Origin: Nitrospirota bacterium
GTDB lineage: Bacteria > Nitrospirota > Thermodesulfovibrionia > Thermodesulfovibrionales > Magnetobacteriaceae
Direction: 5' to 3'
NCBI GenBank assembly: GCA_015233485.1
Contig: JADFXO010000137.1
Location: 1 to 9,556, forward strand
Length of the DNA: 9,556 nucleotides
Positions 1-6,098 of the stretch are shown in pieces. The notes below the pieces were generated by a model. That model worked only from the letters and a program-made list of their open reading frames with translations. It ran no database searches and was not told the origin of the DNA. Position 1 is the first letter of the stretch. Every line of letters begins with the position of its first letter. Made by a program: the position numbers and the translations under genes.

Positions 1-776
1 AGTTGCTGCAGATAGAACAGGCGCTGACAGGCATTGCCGAAGGTATTGCAATTGAAGAGCTGGAGAAACAGGGCATTGAAATAGATCCTAACAGTCTCCC
101 TGCTAAAATTGAGGCTCTTGAGAGAAGGCTGAAGGATGAATTGGAACCGCAGATCCGGGACCTTTCCGAGAAAAAGGGCGCAGCGCGTAACGAACTGCAG
201 CGAATGGATGGTAGCAGCAAGGCCGCTCAAAAGGAGGAAGAGGCCCAGCAGGCACTTGCAAAGGTGAGACGTCTTGCTGAGTATTATGTGCGTCTGAGAA
301 TTGCAGCACAGGTACTGAAAAGGGAAGTTGACCGTTACCGCCATGAAAATCAGGATCCTATCCTCAAAATTGCCTCTCGCTACTTCTCTGAATTGACCGT
401 TGGGGCATTTTCCAGCCTGAGGGCGGATATTGACGATGACAGACGGCCAATCCTTATCGGTGTCTGTCAGGATGAACGTCCCAAGACTGTCAAAGATATG
501 AGCTCCGGCACAAGGGATCAGCTTTATCTTGCGCTCCGATTGGCAACCCTGGAGTGGCGGCTGCAAAAGCATGAACCGATGCCGTTCATAGCAGACGATA
601 TTCTAGTCAACTTCGACGATGCGCGTGCAAAAGCTACACTTAAGGCACTAGCTACCCTTGCTGAGAAAAATCAAGTGATTCTCTTCACACATCATGTTCA
701 GATCGTAGAGACCGCCAAAGCCCTCGGCCAAAATGACCGTGTGTTTGTTCATCCACTCAATACGACGAACATGTAG
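1..776 (+). CDS. YhaN-like SMC/Rad50-type ATPase, C-terminal part (5' end outside window)
   Basis: This is the C-terminal ~257 residues of a large P-loop ATPase of the YhaN/SMC type. The reading frame is open to the window edge, so the TTG at position 3 is not a real start and the Walker A half lies upstream. Visible are a charged coiled-coil-like region (about residues 18-115, rich in Glu, Lys and Arg), then the ABC signature MSSGTRDQLYLALRLA (166-181), a Walker B segment PFIADDILVNFDD (194-206) and an H-loop in ILFTHH (226-231). This arrangement is typical of YhaN, whose usual partner is a YhaO/SbcD-like phosphoesterase encoded next to it; such a gene could lie upstream but is not visible. 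The family is linked to DNA end processing or repair, which is inferred here from family membership. Only the family assignment is strong; the exact substrate is unknown. Confidence 0.85.
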   Translation, partial: LLQIEQALTGIAEGIAIEELEKQGIEIDPNSLPAKIEALERRLKDELEPQIRDLSEKKGAARNELQRMDGSSKAAQKEEEAQQALAKVRRLAEYYVRLRIAAQVLKREVDRYRHENQDPILKIASRYFSELTVGAFSSLRADIDDDRRPILIGVCQDERPKTVKDMSSGTRDQLYLALRLATLEWRLQKHEPMPFIADDILVNFDDARAKATLKALATLAEKNQVILFTHHVQIVETAKALGQNDRVFVHPLNTTNM

Positions 777-1056
777 GTAACCTTGTGGCTTGTAAGAGGC
801 TTACCCCGCCAATTCATGCTTATATTCCCTCCGGCTGCCACTGCCGTCCTGCGTTGTTAAAGCCGCCACCAGTTCCTTCTTCATGGTGTCAACCTATACG
901 ACTGGTTGCCGGCGTTGCTGCAAGGGCAACATATTCAAGAGTTTTGTACTGCTGTTTAGCAAGTAAACCTGTGGACGCGTTGTAATTGAAGCCCCACTCC
1001 GGGGCCTGAGGCCTATAGCTTACGGGTAGGCTATAGGCGTTATCTGAGAGACGATC
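777..1056. other. Hairpin-rich intergenic region without a clear gene
   Basis: This ~280-bp stretch lies between the convergent ends of the YhaN-like ATPase and the zinc-ribbon gene. It holds at least four short inverted repeats: GTAAG/CTTAC (792-796/800-804), GTTGCC/GGCAAC (905-910/925-930), GCCCC/GGGGC (991-995/1001-1005), and a perfect 9-bp GCCTATAGC/GCTATAGGC stem (1011-1019/1030-1038). None is followed by a clear T-run, though the two nearest the zinc-ribbon stop could end minus-strand transcription. On the minus strand the frame after the zinc-ribbon stop stays open for 55 codons (1056-892) with no ATG, and a 27-codon ATG ORF lies at 884-801. I recognise neither product. The region may be a structured RNA, the end of a decayed mobile element, or a plain bidirectional terminator zone. 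Confidence 0.4.
1011..1038. terminator. Stem-loop between convergent genes, possible terminator
   Basis: The arms GCCTATAGC and GCTATAGGC form a perfect 9-bp stem with a 10-nt loop. It begins 18 bp downstream of the zinc-ribbon stop codon when read on the minus strand. A second GC-rich hairpin (991-1005) follows 5 bp further along. There is no U-tract, so the termination role is inferred from position only. Confidence 0.35.
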
Positions 1057-1218
1057 TTATTTAACCTCTGCAAACGCGTCTGCGAACTGTCTGGTGTAGC
1101 GGTCTTCGTAAACCGGGAAGAAAAATATTGATTCGCAGCTCGGACAGGTAAACATGTTTCCACTTTCGTACTGAACCTTCAAAACGAGGTTTGCGTTGCA
1201 TGAATCACACCTTTTCAT
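1057..1218 (-). CDS. Small zinc-ribbon protein (53 aa)
   Basis: A 53-residue protein beginning MKRCDSCNANLVLK. It has a clear CX2C-X17-CX2C zinc ribbon (Cys4, Cys7, Cys25, Cys28) followed by a short hydrophobic stretch (SIFFFPVY) and a charged C-terminus. I chose the ATG at 1218 because a strong Shine-Dalgarno, AAAGGAG, sits 7 nt upstream in AAAGGAGAAGAGATATG. The frame is open upstream to 1449, but those extra 77 residues look non-coding and their starts have no good ribosome binding site. Function is unknown; single zinc ribbons of this kind occur in regulators, RNA-binding proteins and small metal-binding proteins. It lies downstream of the cbi genes on the same strand, but about 390 bp away, so probably not in their operon. 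Confidence 0.6.
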   Translation of the reverse strand: MKRCDSCNANLVLKVQYESGNMFTCPSCESIFFFPVYEDRYTRQFADAFAEVK

Positions 1219-1609
1219 ATCTCTTCTCCTTTGTTTTTTTGACATGGGCAAGCCGTTCATTGCCTGAGGTGTTAAGAATATCCAACTGTCTAAAAACGTC
1301 ATTGATTCGTCAATAAGTTGACACAATCTAGTAATACTTGCCAAGGTCTTTTGTCCAACATCGTTGAGTTTCATTAGCATATCCCCACTGTTATATAATC
1401 GGCATATTGACATAAAACCATTAGTGAGCAAATACCATGCCACCTTCACATGTCTTTTGGGGGAGGCACTGAATAAGGAATGTTTTCACTAACGGCATTG
1501 ACTTAGTGGCGTGTCAGACAGTGTGAGGTAAGATGCCGATTGATGCTATCGGCTTATCTCCTTTACCTCACAGTTTAGGATTGAAGGGTTGCTTTGTCAT
1601 CTGGAACAT
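1219..1609. other. Intergenic region between cbiE and the zinc-ribbon gene
   Basis: I see no supported gene in this ~390-bp stretch. The minus-strand frame in front of the zinc ribbon is open from 1449 to 1219 but has no convincing composition or start. A short plus-strand frame at 1533-1727 runs antisense into cbiE and is a shadow. The one notable structure is the long hairpin at 1522-1572. The promoter of the zinc-ribbon gene should lie within roughly 1220-1350, but I could not pick a convincing -35/-10 pair. Confidence 0.5.
1522..1572. repeat. Long two-part hairpin downstream of cbiE
   Basis: The outer arms TGTGAGGTAA (1522-1531) and TTACCTCACA (1563-1572) are perfect complements over 10 bp. 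Inside, GCCGAT (1535-1540) pairs with ATCGGC (1548-1553) around a 7-nt loop, and AGAT (1531-1534) can alternatively pair with ATCT (1556-1559). It starts 38 bp past the cbiE stop on the minus strand. It has no T-run on either side, so it is not a textbook intrinsic terminator. It could be an mRNA 3'-end stabiliser, a Rho-dependent end, or a small dispersed palindromic repeat. Confidence 0.55.
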
Positions 1610-2239
1610 TCAGATAATCTTAATAACAATAAGTTCCTTGCCTGCCGGCATTATTGTCTCAATCGCGTCAGGGTGTTTTATTTCTATTATTTTTTCGCCG
1701 TCTCTTGTTAGATTTTGGCAGACATAGATGTCCCGCTTAGTGCTGAAAAGACCTAACGGCACAAGGGCCTCTAAAATTGTGCACGCTTTGTTTTGCTTAT
1801 CGCAGAGTATGACGGCCTTGGGGCATTGCAGGACTTCCTCTGCACCCTCTATCTGCCTCCCGTGAAATGAAAACACCCTCACGTCCAGCCATGATTCCTT
1901 AATTTTAGCAAATGAGGCCTGTATGGACGACACACCTGGGATTACCTCAAGCACTGAGGCCTTGCCAAACCGGTCGCATATTGTTTGCGATAAGCTGAAA
2001 ATGCCGGCGTCGCCGGTTACTAAGACGCCGATGTCTCTGCCCTCATAGCGTTCTATCAGATTAATAATCTCCTCAATCCTGTTTTCCTCGATGGCGTTTT
2101 CAGATGGGGCAATCTCAAGGGCGGCAAGCTGCCCACGCGTTCCAATTAATATGTCGCATGCCCTTGCCCTCTTAACGGCAGCGTATGTCATATATTCGGC
2201 ACCGCCCGGCCCCGCGCTTATCACCGTTATTTTATACAC
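1610..2239 (-). CDS. cbiE: Cobalt-precorrin-7 (precorrin-6Y) C5-methyltransferase CbiE
   Basis: A 209-residue SAM-dependent tetrapyrrole methylase acting on C5 of the corrin ring late in anaerobic cobalamin synthesis. Seen in the sequence: the N-terminal SAM-binding glycine loop VISAGPGGAEYMTYAA (residues 6-21), the GDAGIFS motif (76-82, a variant of the usual GDPG-type loop), IPGVSSIQAS (100-109) and SFHGR (124-128), the latter typical of CbiE. The length fits CbiE alone: there is no fused CbiT (C15-methylase/decarboxylase) domain as in CobL, and no separate cbiT follows. The start is GTG at 2239, with AGGGG 8 nt upstream. It overlaps the end of cbiD by 13 bp, indicating coupled translation. 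The downstream hairpin at 1522-1572 may mark the transcript end. Confidence 0.9.
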   Translation of the reverse strand: MYKITVISAGPGGAEYMTYAAVKRARACDILIGTRGQLAALEIAPSENAIEENRIEEIINLIERYEGRDIGVLVTGDAGIFSLSQTICDRFGKASVLEVIPGVSSIQASFAKIKESWLDVRVFSFHGRQIEGAEEVLQCPKAVILCDKQNKACTILEALVPLGLFSTKRDIYVCQNLTRDGEKIIEIKHPDAIETIMPAGKELIVIKII

Positions 2240-3285
2240 GTTGCCACCCCTATGGGCTGTTTTTTCATATTAAACAACAATACGTCCACCGATGAAAATC
2301 CATAACGCGTCCTTATTTTTGCGGCTATATCGTAGGCCAGAGGGTTAAATTTCTCTGTATTTTGCACATGTTCGATAAGCTGCTCAACGGTGTTATATTC
2401 CCCTTCGAGGCCGAAATATCTTGCTACAAAACCCGCGGCCTGCGGAGATTTCCCCGAGTGTGTGTCGAAATAACCCATCAGGAGCTTTGCAAGTTTACCG
2501 GGATGCCCGCCAATTAGGGCCTCTCTAAAACCCTTGTCCCTCGCGTACTGAAGGGAGTTGCCTATAAAATTGCTCATCTGCACGACATGAACCCCGTGAA
2601 AAATTGACTTCAGCGAATCCTCACCAATCTTTCCAGGCGACAGATATACCCGCAACGAGTTCTCCTCATACGCCACGTCAAGTTCGCATCTGATAGTTGC
2701 CTTAATGGCCTCCACACTCATAGGCTCCACTATCCCCGTAGTGCCGATTATTGAGATACCGCCAAGGATGCCCAGCCTGCTGTTAAACGTCTTGGCGGCA
2801 GCCCTTTGGCCATCAGGCACGATTATCTCAATTTCTACTATTCCTTCCGGTATGGCCTCTCTGACGGCGGTTCGTATCATCAGGAGGGGGACGGGATTGA
2901 TGGCGTGTGCGCCGACGGGGATTTGAAGCCCGGCCTTTGTGACTACACCAACACCGTCGCCGCCTTTTATGATAACCTCCGCGCCGTCATTGTTTATCAT
3001 CTTATCTATCTGGCTATTTATCAGACTGGCGGCCGCGGTTATCTCAAGGCCCGACGTCGCGTCAGGGTCATCACCGCCGTCTTTGATTACAGAGGCAGCG
3101 CTCCTGCCTTTGCCGTCCTGGTGGCTTGCCGCGCGTATTTTTATCGCAAGCGTCCTCAGCCCTCCGGGCAGCGTTACGCTTACCTCCTCTGGAAGCCGTC
3201 CGGTGAGCGCCAGAATAGATGCGGCCTTTGCCGCGGCCGCCGCGGCCGTTCCAGTTGTAAATCCCTTTCTGAGTGCAGGGTTCAT
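2227..3285 (-). CDS. cbiD: Cobalt-precorrin-5B C1-methyltransferase CbiD
   Basis: A 352-residue CbiD, which methylates C1 of cobalt-precorrin-5B using SAM in the anaerobic B12 pathway; the family is unrelated to the tetrapyrrole-methylase fold of CbiL and CbiE. Characteristic segments are the N-terminal GFTTGTAAAAAAKAA (8-22, with Ala where many homologues have Cys), VIKDGGDDPDATSG (66-79), GTTGIVEPMS (181-190), NFIGNSL (239-245) and GGHPGKLAKL (259-268). Full length is normal for the family. The ATG at 3285 overlaps the TGA of cbiL (ATGA junction) and has AAAGG 6 nt upstream. The very Ala-rich N-terminus is GC-rich but in frame throughout; several long plus-strand frames opposite it are shadows. 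Confidence 0.95.
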   Translation of the reverse strand: MNPALRKGFTTGTAAAAAAKAASILALTGRLPEEVSVTLPGGLRTLAIKIRAASHQDGKGRSAASVIKDGGDDPDATSGLEITAAASLINSQIDKMINNDGAEVIIKGGDGVGVVTKAGLQIPVGAHAINPVPLLMIRTAVREAIPEGIVEIEIIVPDGQRAAAKTFNSRLGILGGISIIGTTGIVEPMSVEAIKATIRCELDVAYEENSLRVYLSPGKIGEDSLKSIFHGVHVVQMSNFIGNSLQYARDKGFREALIGGHPGKLAKLLMGYFDTHSGKSPQAAGFVARYFGLEGEYNTVEQLIEHVQNTEKFNPLAYDIAAKIRTRYGFSSVDVLLFNMKKQPIGVATCIK

Positions 3286-3995
3286 TTAGGGCCTTTGAGT
3301 TTCTTTCTCTTCACTATCGCTATGGAAAGATACAGGGGCTCTTCTGGCAGCGTCTCGGTCAATAGGTTAAAACTCATCTGCCCATCAAGTGTAACCCTGT
3401 TTACGAGATATGCGGCATCGGGCGATGCTGATTTTATGGCCTCAATAAGTACGGGGAGTTTTTTATTTACCTTCATAAAGACGGTGGTCTGATGTCTTTG
3501 GATCAATTCGGCCGTCCTTTCGATGTCCTCGGGGAGTTCATAGACCCCGAAATCGCCGCCCTTGCTGGTTAGGGGTATGCCAAGAAGCGACGAGGCGGCG
3601 TTAATGGAGCTGATTCCCGGCACATGCACGACATTAATCCCAAGGGCAAGCAGCGTTTCGGTCAGGTAGTTCGATGTGCTGTAAATCGTGGGGTCTCCCA
3701 TGGAGACGTAGGATACCTTTCTGCCCTGGGTAACGAGCGCCTTTATTTTTTCTGCCAATTCTGTGTATCTCTGCCTCAATTGCTCCCTGTTATTGTTCAT
3801 AGGGAAGTAGTACATGGTGAGTTTAGACGGCTCCACATAGTGGACGATAATGTCTTTGGCAACGCTCCTGCCGAGGGCGTCAGACTGCGGGACTATGACG
3901 TCGTCTGAGGCCTCAAGGATGCGCCTTGCCTTAATCGTTACAAGCTCAGGGTCACCCGGACCAAGCCCTATAGAATGGACGATATTATTATTCAT
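3282..3995 (-). CDS. cbiL: Cobalt-factor II / precorrin-2 C20-methyltransferase CbiL
   Basis: A ~237-residue tetrapyrrole methylase of the CbiL/CobI type, which transfers a methyl group from SAM to C20 of the early corrinoid. Motifs, numbered from the GTG at 3998: SIGLGPGDPELVTIKA (9-24), YVSMGDPTIYST (97-108, typical of this subfamily) and VPGISSINAASS (126-137). Length is usual for the family. Two adjacent starts are possible, GTG at 3998 and ATG at 3995; I prefer the ATG, although neither has a clear Shine-Dalgarno. The gene follows the ABC permease by about 37 bp and overlaps cbiD by 4 bp (ATGA), so it is probably transcribed with both. CbiL acts early in the pathway and CbiD and CbiE later; the intermediate enzymes are not encoded here. 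Confidence 0.93.
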   Translation of the reverse strand: MNNNIVHSIGLGPGDPELVTIKARRILEASDDVIVPQSDALGRSVAKDIIVHYVEPSKLTMYYFPMNNNREQLRQRYTELAEKIKALVTQGRKVSYVSMGDPTIYSTSNYLTETLLALGINVVHVPGISSINAASSLLGIPLTSKGGDFGVYELPEDIERTAELIQRHQTTVFMKVNKKLPVLIEAIKSASPDAAYLVNRVTLDGQMSFNLLTETLPEEPLYLSIAIVKRKKLKGPK

Positions 3996-4032
3996 CACAA
4001 AAATTTATCATAAACACTCATAGTCTCATCGT

Positions 4033-4770
4033 TTATGCCTCTACGCTTCTCAACGCCCACAGCGACGTCAGAAAGAACATTATACAATAAAACACCATAA
4101 GACCGACATATATAAAACTCACCTCGCCCCCCGTCAGCGATGCCCGTATGACCTTTGTCGAGTACGTAAGCGGAAATACATACACAAGCAGCTTAAACGC
4201 ATAGGGGAGCTTGTCGATGGGATAAAACGTGCCGCAGAGAAAAATCATCGGCGTAATCGCGAAGTTATTGACGAGGGCCTGCCCCGAGTGGTCTTTCACG
4301 ACCATGGAAGTCGTCACGGCAAGGAATGAAAAAATAAACGTATGAAGAAGGATTGCCACAAAAAATATGGGATTAAACGAAAGCGTAACGTGAAAAATGA
4401 AGGCATAGACAAATATAATAATTGCCGCCAAAAGCCCGCGAAAGACCCCGAACATTGCCTCGCCAATCGCTATACTCGCGTATGAGACCGGCGCTATGAG
4501 ATACTCATCGAAGGTATGAAAGTAAAACCTTGATATGTTTATCTCCGCCGATATAGCAAAGCTCTGATTAAGGCTGTTCATCGTAATAAGGCCGGGGATC
4601 AAAAATGATATATATGAAAGGCCGCCAACCGTAACGTCCCTGCCAAAGCCCCAACCGAAGGCGATTAAAAACAGCAGCGGCGACAGCGACGAAGAAAGCA
4701 TCTGTTTAAGCGCCCGGGTTCGATAAATCGACAGCTCCCTGTATAGCACCGCATGAAGCCCGTTAAACAT
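4033..4770 (-). CDS. ABC-2 type transporter permease (NodJ/DrrB-like)
   Basis: A 245-residue integral membrane protein with about six hydrophobic segments (roughly residues 27-45, 51-70, 100-122, 135-158, 168-188 and 218-241). The ABC-2 signature region is LVNNFAITPMIFLCGTFYPI (166-185) followed by the PYAF...YVFPLTYS segment before the last helix, as in NodJ, DrrB and polysaccharide or drug exporters. It is the membrane half of an exporter and pairs with the ATPase encoded directly upstream. The start ATG overlaps the ATPase stop by 8 bp and has an AGGAG Shine-Dalgarno 5 nt upstream. The substrate cannot be read from the sequence. Its position directly before cbiL suggests co-expression with cobalamin synthesis, but ABC-2 systems are not the usual cobalt or B12 carriers. 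Confidence 0.88.
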   Translation of the reverse strand: MFNGLHAVLYRELSIYRTRALKQMLSSSLSPLLFLIAFGWGFGRDVTVGGLSYISFLIPGLITMNSLNQSFAISAEINISRFYFHTFDEYLIAPVSYASIAIGEAMFGVFRGLLAAIIIFVYAFIFHVTLSFNPIFFVAILLHTFIFSFLAVTTSMVVKDHSGQALVNNFAITPMIFLCGTFYPIDKLPYAFKLLVYVFPLTYSTKVIRASLTGGEVSFIYVGLMVFYCIMFFLTSLWALRSVEA

Positions 4771-5626
4771 TGATTCTCCTGCCCGTAAGCCTCAAAAACA
4801 CATCCTCAAGCGTAACGCCGCGTACTTTACATGGGTATGTAGATTTCTCAAGCGCCGCGAGGGCATCAGAGCGATTGTCGAAGAATTCCTCTTCAATCCC
4901 ATCATCTTTATGCACCTCAAGGACGAATCGCCCGATGCCGTCTTTGAGTGTCTCCGGGTCTCCGTCAACGATAATCAAGCCGTCGTTGATAATCAGCACC
5001 CTCTTGCAGAGCCTTTCGGCCTCTTCGATATAATGTGTGGTTAAAAGAATCGTGGTATTTTTCATGCGATTTATCTTCACGATGAAATCCCATATAACGC
5101 GCCTTATCTGAGGGTCGAGGCCGACTGTAGGCTCATCGAGAAAGAGTATTTTAGGCTCATGCAACAGGGCGCGCAAAATAACAAGCCTTCGCATCGTACC
5201 CCCGGAGAATGACTTGACCTGGCGGTTACGGTAGTCGGTGAGGCCGGAGAAATCAAGCAATTCGTCAATCCTTGCCTTTCTGGCAGCCTTTGGAATGCCA
5301 TAGAGGATGGCGTGAAGGTAGAGGTTTTCGTATGCGGTCAGGTCCCTGTCGAGATTATTCTGCTGAGGCACAACGCCGATGAGGGCCTTAGTCTTTTGAG
5401 ATTCCTTCTGGAAATCACTGCCGAAGTAGTAAATCGCACCGGAGGAGGGTCTTATTAGTCCGGTGAGCATCTTAATCGTAGTGGTCTTACCGGCGCCGTT
5501 CGGGCCTAAGAGGCCGACGAACTCGCCCCGCGAAAAGGCAAAACTCACACCATCGACGGCGGCTTTATCTTTTAAAAACGTCTTTTTCAGCCCGTCAACT
5601 CTGAGGATGTCGTTATTATCGTTCAT
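4763..5626 (-). CDS. ABC-2 type transporter ATP-binding protein
   Basis: A 287-residue ATPase of the drug-resistance/NodI class. It has Walker A GPNGAGKTTT (41-50), the Q-loop in VVPQQ (85-89), the signature FSGGTMRR (140-147, a slight variant of LSGGMKRR), Walker B ILFLDEPT (160-167), D-loop GLDP (169-172) and the H-loop His198. The C-terminal tail with VTLEDVFLRLTGR is typical of ABC-2 exporter ATPases. It energises the permease encoded next, with which it overlaps by 8 bp. No Shine-Dalgarno is evident before its ATG. That start lies inside the end of a 32-codon ORF (11-bp overlap), so translation may depend on coupling to it. Confidence 0.93.
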   Translation of the reverse strand: MNDNNDILRVDGLKKTFLKDKAAVDGVSFAFSRGEFVGLLGPNGAGKTTTIKMLTGLIRPSSGAIYYFGSDFQKESQKTKALIGVVPQQNNLDRDLTAYENLYLHAILYGIPKAARKARIDELLDFSGLTDYRNRQVKSFSGGTMRRLVILRALLHEPKILFLDEPTVGLDPQIRRVIWDFIVKINRMKNTTILLTTHYIEEAERLCKRVLIINDGLIIVDGDPETLKDGIGRFVLEVHKDDGIEEEFFDNRSDALAALEKSTYPCKVRGVTLEDVFLRLTGRRINV

Positions 5627-5714
5627 CTGAATTCGCTATACGAGAGTTTGAGAGTGGGCAGCTTATACCGCTAAATAACCTTTCAATCTCTTCTTGTGAG
5701 AAGATTTTATTCAT
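5616..5714 (-). CDS. Putative 32-aa micro-ORF with FliM/FliN-like N-terminal motif
   Basis: This ORF begins MNKIFSQEEIERLFSGISC and ends ...SDER, 32 residues in all. The segment IFSQEEIERLFSGI resembles the conserved N-terminal (I/V)LSQEEIDALLSG(I/L) peptide of FliM and FliN/FliY flagellar switch proteins, which in FliM binds phosphorylated CheY. Nothing after residue 17 resembles those proteins, so this is either a stand-alone micropeptide, a leader ORF or the leftover start of a lost gene. It starts 6 nt after the stop of the coiled-coil protein gene upstream, and its stop overlaps the ABC ATPase start by 11 nt. It therefore bridges the two genes with no untranslated gap. It lacks a strong Shine-Dalgarno of its own. 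Translation is inferred from this packing, not shown. Confidence 0.4.
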   Translation of the reverse strand: MNKIFSQEEIERLFSGISCPLSNSRIANSDER

Positions 5715-5720
5715 AGAGAA

Positions 5721-6020
5721 TCACTTAGCAAAGAATTTAGACAGTGCAACCATGACAGCCGTTTGGCCTATGCAAAATAGAAACATCCACTTGATTATAT
5801 CAGCCTTGACGTTGGCAATCTCAACTCGTAGTTTCTCTATTTCAATCCGTAGTTTGCCTGATTCTTCAAATAAATCGGCTTTTGTAACCAGCTCTTTGGA
5901 GAGTTCAGCTTTAATTTTTGAGGAGTCAGGTTCAACCTTATTAAAGACCTCGACAAGAGCTTCAGTTGCATCTTCCCCCAGTTTTTCTCTTAACACCCTT
6001 GGTATTGTTATCACGCTCAT
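5721..6020 (-). CDS. Small coiled-coil protein with C-terminal membrane anchor
   Basis: A 99-residue protein. The N-terminus MSVITIPRVLREKLGEDATE is followed by a heptad-like charged stretch (about residues 31-75, ending EKLRVEIANVKADIIK) and one hydrophobic C-terminal segment (about 75-98, WMFLFCIGQTAVMVALSKFF). This resembles the DUF1640/LA_3696-like proteins: tail-anchored coiled coils of unknown function that occur in many copies in some environmental bacteria. That family link is from memory and should be treated as tentative. The ATG at 6020 has AAAGG only 1-2 nt before it, so initiation is probably weak. It is 70 bp downstream of the HicB-like gene and 6 bp upstream of the micro-ORF leading into the ABC transporter, so it may be the first gene of that transcription unit. 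Confidence 0.7.
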   Translation of the reverse strand: MSVITIPRVLREKLGEDATEALVEVFNKVEPDSSKIKAELSKELVTKADLFEESGKLRIEIEKLRVEIANVKADIIKWMFLFCIGQTAVMVALSKFFAK

Positions 6021-6073
6021 ACCTTTAAGCTACCACAAAAATAATTTTCTGTCAATCCACTTGGAACGCCCTC

Positions 6074-6098
6074 AGACCTGACAGTGTTGGTCAGGTCT
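6074..6098. repeat. 9-bp perfect palindrome overlapping the end of the HicB-like gene
   Basis: The arms AGACCTGAC (6074-6082) and GTCAGGTCT (6090-6098) pair perfectly around a 7-nt loop. The right arm contains the last codons and the TGA stop (6091-6093) of the HicB-like ORF. Palindromes containing GACCTGACAGG/CCTGTCAGGTC cores are common dispersed repeats in some genomes, and this may be one. There is no T-run, so it would be a poor intrinsic terminator, but it could protect the mRNA 3' end. Confidence 0.6.

Noticed and set aside
785..985. 66-codon plus-strand frame after the YhaN-like gene
   Set aside because: It is Pro/Cys-rich with no Shine-Dalgarno and no known motif; it appears to be chance coding across structured DNA.
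777..1056. TnpB-associated right end / guide RNA of an IS200/IS605 element
   Set aside because: The hairpins and GC-rich tail raised the idea, but there is no TnpB catalytic or zinc-finger sequence nearby. The neighbouring zinc ribbon does not have the TnpB pattern, and no element ends could be matched.
1219..1449. N-terminal extension of the zinc-ribbon ORF
   Set aside because: The extra residues have no recognisable pattern and no good ribosome binding site, whereas the ATG at 1218 has a strong AAAGGAG at ideal spacing.
2806..3492. 228-codon plus-strand open frame opposite cbiD/cbiL
   Set aside because: It lies wholly antisense to two strongly supported methyltransferase genes, has no recognisable motifs, and exists because the GC-rich Ala/Gly codons of cbiD lack stops on the other strand.
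3996..6090. Cobalamin riboswitch upstream of the cbi genes
   Set aside because: The gaps in front of cbiL (about 37 bp) and between the other genes are too short for the ~200-nt element, and no B12-box-like sequence was seen in the longer gaps.
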